Source of the DNA: JAHEYF01 sp045805185
Lineage (GTDB): Bacteria > Bacteroidota > Bacteroidia > B-17B0 > Aurantibacillaceae
Length of the DNA: 16,494 nt
Direction of reading: 5' to 3'
Assembly (NCBI GenBank): GCA_045805185.1
Contig: JBJMLS010000068.1
Location: 1-16,494, forward strand
Positions 1 through 6,701 of the stretch are shown here, piece after piece (positions within the stretch are counted from its first letter, which is position 1; the number at the start of each line of letters is the position of its first letter). The position numbers and the translations under genes are program-made. The notes under the pieces were generated by a model. The model did no database searches and had not been told where the DNA came from. It saw only the letters and a program-made list of their open reading frames with translations.

Positions 1-150
1 CAGCTAAATCACTTACATTTTACTCTTCCAGGACTTCTACTCCACCCACTATTTCGTATATTCGCAGTCAATTATTAATTTTATCGCCATTATCAATTCT
101 TCAATTCAACACCTCACTAATTTAATAACCCACCAATTCCCCAATTGATC

Positions 151-1788
151 ATGCCAAAAGGAATTTACAAAGTACCCGTACCGCATAACGAACCCGTAAA
201 AAGCTACGCACCCGGAAGTCCTGAACGAAAAGAATTACAGGCAATGCTGAAAGAAATGCGCAGTAAGGAACTCGACGTTCCTATGTATATAGGAGGAAAA
301 GAGATCAGGAGCGGAAATAAAGTGCGCATTGCTCCCCCGCATGATCATAAACATACTTTAGGCTATTTTCACAAGAGCGATAAAAAACACATTGCACAGG
401 CTATTTCAGCTGCTTTGGCTGCAAAGAAAAAATGGGCGGAACTCTCCTGGGAACACCGCGCAAGTATTTTCCTGAAAGCCGCCGAGCTGATCGCCGGTCC
501 TTACCGGGCAAAAATGAATGCTTCCACAATGTTGGGTCAAAGCAAAAACGCATACCAGGCCGAGATCGACAGCGCCTGTGAGATCATTGACTTTTTGCGC
601 TACAATGTAAAATACATGACAGAGATCTACAGCGAACAACCTGAAAGCGGTCCCGGTGTATGGAATCGCTTGGAATGGCGCCCCCTTGAAGGATTTATTT
701 ACGCACTCACTCCATTTAATTTTACCGCTATTGCAGGTAACCTGCCTACCTCCTGCGCTATGATGGGCAATGTGGTGGTATGGAAGCCCAGCAATACACA
801 AGTATACAGCGCCAATGTGCTGATGGAAGTTTTCCGCAAGGCCGGAGTTCCGGATGGGGTAATCAACCTGATCTACCCCAGCGGACCAGACGCTGCAGAT
901 GTAGTATTTAATCACCGTGATTTTGCAGGAATCCATTTCACAGGCAGCACTGAAGTTTTCCAGAGCATCTGGCAAACGATCGGAAACAATATTCATAAAT
1001 ACAGATCCTATCCGCGCATTGTCGGAGAAACCGGAGGAAAAGATTTTATCCTCGCGCATCCCAGTGCAGACGCCAAAGAAGTGGCAACAGCAATATCTCG
1101 CGGCGCATTTGAATACCAGGGACAGAAATGCTCCGCAGCTTCCCGCGCTTATATTCCATCCAATTTATGGAAAGAGGTAAAAGCCCAGCTGATCGCTGAC
1201 CTCGGCTCTATGAAAATGGGACCAACTGAAAATTTCACCAATTTTATTAACGCAGTGATCGATGAGAAATCATTTGATAAGCTCGCAGGTTATATCGATC
1301 GCGCCAAAAAGGACAAGGGTGTTTCCATTATTGCCGGCGGGAACTATAATAAATCCAAAGGTTATTTTATTGAGCCAACCATCCTGCAGGTAAAGGACGC
1401 GAAATACGTTACAATGTGCGAAGAGCTTTTCGGACCTGTGCTTACGCTTCACGTTTATGAAGCAGAGAAATGGAACGATATTTTAAAAACCGTTGACTCT
1501 ACTTCTATTTATGCCTTAACAGGAGCGATCCTTGGCCAGGACCGTTATGCGCTGGAGCAGGCCACTAAAGCACTCTCCAACGCAGCCGGTAATTTTTACA
1601 TCAACGATAAATGCACTGGAGCCGTTGTAGGACAGCAACCTTTTGGAGGCGCGCGCGGCTCAGGGACAAACGATAAAGCCGGGGCAAAAATTAACCTGTT
1701 GCGCTGGGTATCTCCCCGTACGATAAAAGAAACATTTGTACCACCAACCGATTACAGGTATCCTTTTCTTCAGCCCGATAAAATTTAA
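151..1788 (+). CDS. pruA: 1-pyrroline-5-carboxylate (L-glutamate gamma-semialdehyde) dehydrogenase
   Basis: Oxidises glutamate gamma-semialdehyde (from pyrroline-5-carboxylate) to glutamate with NAD+, the second step of proline catabolism, in the cytoplasm. The 545-residue protein is a full-length aldehyde dehydrogenase: TPFNFTAI near 187, FTGST at 263-267 in the cofactor-binding part, the general-base glutamate E293 in VGETGGKD, and the catalytic cysteine C327 in GQKCSAASR. The C-terminal GNFYINDK, VGQQPFGG and SGTNDKAG motifs match the monofunctional type also found in mitochondria (ALDH4A1), not the bifunctional PutA of enterics; no proline dehydrogenase is adjacent. I chose the ATG at 151; a TTG two codons upstream (145) is open but less likely. 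The 150 bases before it hold no gene; they are A/T-rich with several CAATT motifs. A terminator follows directly, so it is probably monocistronic or last in its operon. Function is confident from overall similarity. Confidence 0.96.
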   Translation: MPKGIYKVPVPHNEPVKSYAPGSPERKELQAMLKEMRSKELDVPMYIGGKEIRSGNKVRIAPPHDHKHTLGYFHKSDKKHIAQAISAALAAKKKWAELSWEHRASIFLKAAELIAGPYRAKMNASTMLGQSKNAYQAEIDSACEIIDFLRYNVKYMTEIYSEQPESGPGVWNRLEWRPLEGFIYALTPFNFTAIAGNLPTSCAMMGNVVVWKPSNTQVYSANVLMEVFRKAGVPDGVINLIYPSGPDAADVVFNHRDFAGIHFTGSTEVFQSIWQTIGNNIHKYRSYPRIVGETGGKDFILAHPSADAKEVATAISRGAFEYQGQKCSAASRAYIPSNLWKEVKAQLIADLGSMKMGPTENFTNFINAVIDEKSFDKLAGYIDRAKKDKGVSIIAGGNYNKSKGYFIEPTILQVKDAKYVTMCEELFGPVLTLHVYEAEKWNDILKTVDSTSIYALTGAILGQDRYALEQATKALSNAAGNFYINDKCTGAVVGQQPFGGARGSGTNDKAGAKINLLRWVSPRTIKETFVPPTDYRYPFLQPDKI

Positions 1789-1793
1789 AACAG

Positions 1794-1819
1794 AACAGCT
1801 CTTCACAGGAGCTGTTTTT
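1794..1819 (+). terminator. Intrinsic terminator of pruA
   Basis: Perfect 8-bp stem AACAGCTC (1794-1801) / GAGCTGTT (1809-1816) with a 7-base loop, running into TTTTT at 1815-1819, starting six bases after the pruA stop codon. Classic rho-independent form. Confidence 0.85.
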
Positions 1820-1828
1820 GTTTGATGA

Positions 1829-2098
1829 GCTTTTGGCAGGAACAGAGTGTTTAGCTATATTTATCGAGCTTATGCACTTCAGCGCCTGTACATCGTCGAA
1901 CCGGGCCTGATCTGGGTGGAAACCGAAAGCGGCATTGCTCTTTTTGGTCCGGGAAAAGAAGATTTTATTCCGTAGGTATGAGTTCTAAAAGATTTTATAT
2001 CGTTATGCCGTCCGAGAGGAAGAGGAATCGTTAAAAGAATTGTAAAAGCTGCAAAACGCGCAGGCGGTAGAGCGACGAAGGCACATCAGGAATTGTAA
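1829..2098 (+). other. Intergenic region with an interrupted reading frame, possible gene remnant
   Basis: The roughly 300 bases between the pruA terminator and the first receptor gene contain no intact gene. One plus-strand frame is open for 48 codons (1829-1972; the only plausible start is GTG at 1847), hits TAG at 1973 and TGA at 1979, then is open in the same frame for another 38 codons to TAA at 2096. The first part reads protein-like (YIVEPGLIWVETESGIALFG); the second is strongly basic (GIVKRIVKAAKRAGGRATKA). I do not recognise either. It may be a decayed gene, or two chance open stretches; the minus strand also has a long open frame here with no convincing start. Part of it may simply be the 5' leader of the next gene. 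Confidence 0.25.
1832..1863 (+). promoter_or_regulatory. Possible Bacteroidota promoter upstream of the receptor cluster
   Basis: TTTG at 1832-1835, a 20-base spacer, then TATATTTA at 1856-1863. The Bacteroidota primary-sigma consensus is TTTG (or TTG), about 17-23 bases, TAnnTTTG, so this is one base off in the -7 element. It lies just after the pruA terminator and would give a leader of about 250 bases to the gene at 2122. No better candidate is visible nearer to that start. Prediction only. Confidence 0.3.
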
Positions 2099-2121
2099 TT
2101 TAAAACATTGAACTTAAAATT

Positions 2122-4272
2122 ATGCGAGGCAAAAAGTCCTATACCTTTTTTTTGTTGAGTTACTTACTTGCGGTATCTTCCTGCCTTGTCTCGCAGAATA
2201 AACACAGGATCGATTCCTTAACTGTTCTTCTGAACACTACAACCGTAGATACAACCAGGATAATCCTGTGTAATACGCTTTCAAATGCGTGGAAACCGCT
2301 GGATCTGAAAAAGGCAGTAAAATATGCCGAACAAGGCTATGCTTATTCAGAGAAAAGAAAAAGCAAGCCCGGCATGGCCATGCTCCTGAATACACTGGGT
2401 TCAGTCTATTACAATCACGATAACAACAAAGCGCTCGACTATTATCAGAGAGCATACAAACTTTTCCTTGAGATCGGCAATAAAGAAGGCGCGAGCACCT
2501 CGCTGAATAATATCGGGGCACTTTATACCTCTACCGGTGATTATAAGAATGCTGCGCATTACATTATTGAAGGGCTAAAAATTAAAGAAGCCCTGGGCGA
2601 CAAAAGCGATATCGCACGGAGCTACCATAACCTTGGAGCCTTGCAAACTTATATGGGCAATTACAGGGAAGCGATCAATACCACTTTTAAATCTATCAGG
2701 CTAAAAGAGGAAATCGATACGGAAGACGGAATAGCCGGAGATTATGGTAATATAGGCACCTGTTATTATAACCTCGGCATTCAGGATTCTTCAATCTATT
2801 TTAACATGAAGGCGCTTGCGATCCGCGAAAAGCAAAATGAAAAAAACGGGATTGCCTTAAGTTATAACAACCTCGCAGCATCCTGGTCCGAGAAAGGGGA
2901 CCTCAGGAAAGCCCTGGAATATATTTTACTTGCCAAAAAAATTTACGAAGAAACAGACGACCAGATGGGACTTGCGCTCAGCTACAATAACGCAGGAGAT
3001 CTTTACCGGGGATTGAAAGATTACAAACGTTCACTTGAGTTCAGTTTAAAAAGCTTAGAAATAGCAAAAATGGCAGGTTCTAAAGACGATATAATGAGCA
3101 GCCTTAACTCCATTGCTGAAACCTATAGCCTGCTGGGCGATTACAAGTCCGCTTTTGATTATTATAAAAAATACTCCGCTGTCAGGGACAGCATCTATAA
3201 TGAAGAAAACAGTAAACAAATCTCAGAGATCCAAACAAAATTCGAAACGGAAAAAAAAGAAAGCCAGATCAAATTGCTGAACAAGGATAAAGAACTGCAA
3301 ACCAAAGAAATTGAAGATCACAAAACCACCAGGAAATACTTAATTGCCGTAATTTCGCTGATCGTTCTTTTTTCCTTTTTTGTTGCACGCGCATACAGGC
3401 AAAAGCGTAAAGACAATGTTCTGATCACCCTTCAAAAATCGGAAGTTGAAAACCAAAAAATACTGGTTGAAGAAAAAAACCATCTTGTAGAGGAAAAGAA
3501 CAAGGAGATCCTGGACAGTATTCATTACGCAAAAAGAATTCAGCAGGCGCTGCTTACTTCCGACAGTTATATTGCAAAGCATGTACCCGAGGTCTTTATC
3601 TTGTATAAACCCAAAGACATTGTTAGCGGCGATTTTTATTGGGCCCTGTCGATCCAGGACACTGAAAAGCATACAAAATTCTTTATTGCCACAGCCGACT
3701 GTACGGGGCATGGCGTTCCCGGAGCCTTTATGAGCATGCTCGGCATCAGCTTTCTGAATGAGATCGTACTTGAACGCAAAATCAGTAATCCTGCACTTGC
3801 ACTGGATGTGATGCGCGAAGAGATCATCCGGATCCTGAACCCCGAAGGAAGCACCGAAGAAAGTAAAGACGGTATGGACTGCGTGCTTTGCGCTTATGAC
3901 CTGGAAAAAATGGAATTGAATTTTGCAGCGGCGAATAATCCCCTTTGGCTGGTAAGGAAAGGCGAGCTTACTGAATACAAAGCCGACAAAATGCCGGTAG
4001 GAAAATACGGGGATATCGTTGATAGCTTTACAAAGCAAACTATTCATCTTGAAAAAGGAGATGTTATTTACACTTTTACCGATGGATTCGCCGACCAATT
4101 CGGCGGCCCAAAAGGAAAAAAATTCAAATACAAACAATTGCAGCAGCTGCTCCTGGCGAATTTTGACAAGCCGCTTGAAGAACAAAAAAAACTTCTCAAC
4201 GATGCAATTGAAAACTGGAGAGGTAAACTTGAACAGGTTGATGACATCTTATTAATCGGGATACAGATTTGA
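2122..4272 (+). CDS. TPR receptor with SpoIIE/PP2C-type phosphatase domain (paralogue 1)
   Basis: Predicted single-pass inner-membrane receptor with a serine phosphatase output. The 716 residues run: N-terminal hydrophobic signal segment (about 8-24; VSSC at 18-21 also fits a lipobox), eight TPR-like units of about 40 residues (50-350, repeated NN.G..Y and GDY..A), a coiled coil (365-405), a transmembrane helix (406-425), a second coiled coil with EEKNKEILDSIHYAKRIQ (456-473), and a SpoIIE domain (490-716). Acidic motifs are intact: SGDFYW with D504, TADCTGHG with D526, DGMD (583-586), FTDG with D654, and VDD (706-708). Family knowledge: RsbU/SpoIIE phosphatases dephosphorylate STAS-domain anti-anti-sigma proteins. 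Inferred topology puts the TPRs in the periplasm and the phosphatase in the cytoplasm. First of three tandem paralogues; its stop codon overlaps the next start. Ligand and substrate are unknown, and no partner-switch gene is nearby. Confidence 0.9.
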   Translation: MRGKKSYTFFLLSYLLAVSSCLVSQNKHRIDSLTVLLNTTTVDTTRIILCNTLSNAWKPLDLKKAVKYAEQGYAYSEKRKSKPGMAMLLNTLGSVYYNHDNNKALDYYQRAYKLFLEIGNKEGASTSLNNIGALYTSTGDYKNAAHYIIEGLKIKEALGDKSDIARSYHNLGALQTYMGNYREAINTTFKSIRLKEEIDTEDGIAGDYGNIGTCYYNLGIQDSSIYFNMKALAIREKQNEKNGIALSYNNLAASWSEKGDLRKALEYILLAKKIYEETDDQMGLALSYNNAGDLYRGLKDYKRSLEFSLKSLEIAKMAGSKDDIMSSLNSIAETYSLLGDYKSAFDYYKKYSAVRDSIYNEENSKQISEIQTKFETEKKESQIKLLNKDKELQTKEIEDHKTTRKYLIAVISLIVLFSFFVARAYRQKRKDNVLITLQKSEVENQKILVEEKNHLVEEKNKEILDSIHYAKRIQQALLTSDSYIAKHVPEVFILYKPKDIVSGDFYWALSIQDTEKHTKFFIATADCTGHGVPGAFMSMLGISFLNEIVLERKISNPALALDVMREEIIRILNPEGSTEESKDGMDCVLCAYDLEKMELNFAAANNPLWLVRKGELTEYKADKMPVGKYGDIVDSFTKQTIHLEKGDVIYTFTDGFADQFGGPKGKKFKYKQLQQLLLANFDKPLEEQKKLLNDAIENWRGKLEQVDDILLIGIQI
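4269..4272 (+). promoter_or_regulatory. TTGA stop/start overlap, likely translational coupling
   Basis: The TGA stop of paralogue 1 (4270-4272) overlaps a TTG codon (4269-4271) that begins paralogue 2. The TTG is followed at once by a typical signal peptide, the frame is closed by TGA about eight codons upstream, and the first in-frame ATG would delete the signal peptide and a TPR unit. So TTG is very probably the true start and the two genes are probably translated in a coupled manner from one mRNA. Confidence 0.7.
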
Positions 4273-6539
4273 GATCATTCCTGGTATACCTGCTATTCCT
4301 GTTGTGCCTGACGCAAGGCAATTTGTTTTCTCAAAATTCCGGGAAGACGGATTCACTTAAACAACTTTTAAACCGTTGCACAAGTGATTCAGCAAAACTG
4401 CGACTTTACAACCTCCTTGGTCATGAGTTCAGAAAAGCACAGAAATATGCTGAGGCATTGGAGCAGTTAAGATCAGCTGAAAAGCTCGCGGAAAAGTGCA
4501 ATGATAAGAGATCAATGGCCGCAACACTGAGCGAAATGGGCATTACTTATGAGAAGAAAGGCGAATACGAAAAAGCCCTGGACCTGCATTTCCGCGCATT
4601 GAAAGCAAACTTTGCCGCGGATAATAAGTCAGGAATTGCAAAATCCTACAACAGTATCGGTATAAATTATTCCCATACCGGAAAACCTGTGATCGCGCTC
4701 AATTATTTGCAAAAATCACTGAAGCTATTTGAGGAATTGAAGGACCCGGCAGGGATAGCCAGCAATTACCACAACATGGGAATGGTGGAACAGGACGAAG
4801 GCGATTACCCGAAGGCGATCGACCATTACCTGAAAGCGCTGAAAACGGAAGAAAAAGAAAACAATAAGCCCGGAATGGCTGGCGGGTATTGTAATATCGG
4901 CATCATTTACGACCAGGTCGGCGATTACCCGAAAGCTCTCGGATATTATCAGCGCTCATTGAAACTGTTCACTGAATTGAACGAGCTGCAGGGCCTTTCG
5001 AATTGCGTGAACAATATCGGCGTTACCTACCAGAACCAGGGAAATTACGACAGCGCGCTTGTTTATTACAGGCAGGCGCTCAGCTTAAGAGAAAAAATAA
5101 AGGATCGTGATGGCATAGCAGGCGCCCTTCACAATATTGCCATCATTCAAAAACAGAAAGGAAACTACGATGAGGCCTTAAAAAACTATTTACAGGCATT
5201 GAAGATCCAGGAAGAACTGAAGGACAAGGTTAATATGGCCCTTACTACAAATAATATTGGGCGGCTTTATTTTGAAATAAAGAAGTATGAAAACGCGATC
5301 AGTTATGCAGAAAGAAGCCTGAAGCTTGCCGAAGAGGTGGAGTCGCCCGATGACGCGAAAGAAGCTCACGAGTTACTCAGTAATTCTTATACTAAGAAAG
5401 GAGATTATAAGAAGGCCCTCGAACATTATATATTATACATGCAATTCAGGGATAGCCTGCTGAACCAGGAAAATGTAAAAGAGATCACGCAGAAGGAAAT
5501 GCAATTTGAATTCGATAAGAAAGAGGAAGCTCAGAAAGCAAAGCAGGAAAAAGAAAACCTGGCAAAAGCGGAGGAGCTGCGGAGGCAAAAGCTGCTCCGC
5601 AACGGCTTTGTTATCGGATCTGTATTATTGCTGTTCGTAGCTTTTCTGATCCTGAGAAATTTACGGCAGAACAAAAAAGCCAGCCGGATCATTACAGAAC
5701 AAAAAAAAGAAGTTGAAGAGAAAAAACACCTGCTCGAGGAAAAGAACAAGGAAATAACCGACAGTATTCATTACGCCAAAGCGATACAAACCGCTCTGTT
5801 GGCTTCGGATGAGTTATTGCAACAAAACCTTCCAGGACATTTCGTATTGTTCAAGCCAAAAGATATTGTAAGCGGTGACTTTTATTGGGCGGGCGCCTGG
5901 AGTCCGGGAGCAGGCACTTCGGCCACGCACAAGGATTCCCGGCTGGAAACAACTAACTTCTATCTTGCTGTATGCGACTCGACAGGACATGGCGTTCCGG
6001 GCGCTTTCATGAGCCTGCTCAATATTTCTTTCCTGAATGAAGCGGTGAATGAGAAAAAAATCCATGCCCCCGCCGAAGCGCTCAACCATGTCAGAAAACG
6101 ACTTATTACCAGTCTCTCCCAGGAAGGAAGACAAGATGGAATGGATTGCGTGCTTTGCTGTTTTGATTTCCATAATTTAAAGTTAAGCTACGCTTCCGCT
6201 AATAATGCGTTTTACCTCGTCCGTAACCGGGAATTGATCCATTGCGCGGCAGACAAAATGCCTGTGGGGAGATCACCAAAAGACGAGCTGCCTTTTATCC
6301 TGCGAACAGTTGAATTGCAAAAAGGAGATTGCCTTTACCTTTTCACGGATGGCTATGCCGACCAGTTCGGCGGACCAAAAGGCAAAAAATTCAAATACAA
6401 GCAACTTGAAGAATTGTTGCTTAGCATTGATCACCTGGAAATGGATGAACAAAGGAACATCTTAGGCAGTGTTATTGAAAATTGGAGAGGAAACCTTGAG
6501 CAGGTGGATGATATTCTTATTATCGGGATCAGGGTCTGA
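4269..6539 (+). CDS. TPR receptor with SpoIIE/PP2C-type phosphatase domain (paralogue 2)
   Basis: The largest of the three paralogues (756 residues), same architecture: signal peptide (1-21, ending LFSQ), nine 40-residue TPR units, alanine/lysine/glutamate-rich coiled coil (400-443), transmembrane helix (446-464), coiled coil with EEKNKEITDSIHYAKAIQ (490-507), and a SpoIIE domain (522-756). The units are in strict register: the hydrophobic-G/A/S position recurs at 51, 91, 131, 171, 211, 251, 291, 331 and 371. Catalytic motifs are intact: SGDFYW D537, VCDSTGHG D570, DGMD 623-626, FTDG D694, VDD 746-748. A Ser/Gly/Thr-rich insertion of about 20 residues (541-562) separates the first two motifs and is absent from the other two proteins. 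Starts at TTG overlapping the upstream stop, so it is probably co-transcribed and translationally coupled with paralogue 1. Proposed role: periplasmic sensing linked to dephosphorylation of an unidentified cytoplasmic protein. Confidence 0.9.
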   Translation: MRSFLVYLLFLLCLTQGNLFSQNSGKTDSLKQLLNRCTSDSAKLRLYNLLGHEFRKAQKYAEALEQLRSAEKLAEKCNDKRSMAATLSEMGITYEKKGEYEKALDLHFRALKANFAADNKSGIAKSYNSIGINYSHTGKPVIALNYLQKSLKLFEELKDPAGIASNYHNMGMVEQDEGDYPKAIDHYLKALKTEEKENNKPGMAGGYCNIGIIYDQVGDYPKALGYYQRSLKLFTELNELQGLSNCVNNIGVTYQNQGNYDSALVYYRQALSLREKIKDRDGIAGALHNIAIIQKQKGNYDEALKNYLQALKIQEELKDKVNMALTTNNIGRLYFEIKKYENAISYAERSLKLAEEVESPDDAKEAHELLSNSYTKKGDYKKALEHYILYMQFRDSLLNQENVKEITQKEMQFEFDKKEEAQKAKQEKENLAKAEELRRQKLLRNGFVIGSVLLLFVAFLILRNLRQNKKASRIITEQKKEVEEKKHLLEEKNKEITDSIHYAKAIQTALLASDELLQQNLPGHFVLFKPKDIVSGDFYWAGAWSPGAGTSATHKDSRLETTNFYLAVCDSTGHGVPGAFMSLLNISFLNEAVNEKKIHAPAEALNHVRKRLITSLSQEGRQDGMDCVLCCFDFHNLKLSYASANNAFYLVRNRELIHCAADKMPVGRSPKDELPFILRTVELQKGDCLYLFTDGYADQFGGPKGKKFKYKQLEELLLSIDHLEMDEQRNILGSVIENWRGNLEQVDDILIIGIRV

Positions 6540-6701
6540 AGACAGTTACCGGATGCTGCACCTTGTATCATACGAAATGGCGTCAAACCGCAGCAAGGAA
6601 TGAAAATCTCTGATAACTTCCCGCTATACCGGAATTTGTTATAATATTGTCGCTGAAACTTTAATGCAGTGGGGATAACTCGCTTTATTTAAAGAACACG
6701 C

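Noticed and set aside
57..64. TATATTCG as a promoter element for pruA
   Set aside because: One mismatch to TAnnTTTG in the conserved core and no TTG at the right distance; too weak to call.
406..1059. Long minus-strand reading frame opposite pruA (217 codons)
   Set aside because: It is the antisense shadow of a clearly coding aldehyde dehydrogenase; the translation has no recognisable motif.
3340..4185. Minus-strand reading frame of 281 codons opposite the first phosphatase domain
   Set aside because: It lies wholly antisense to a conserved SpoIIE domain whose motifs are intact on the plus strand; its translation looks random.
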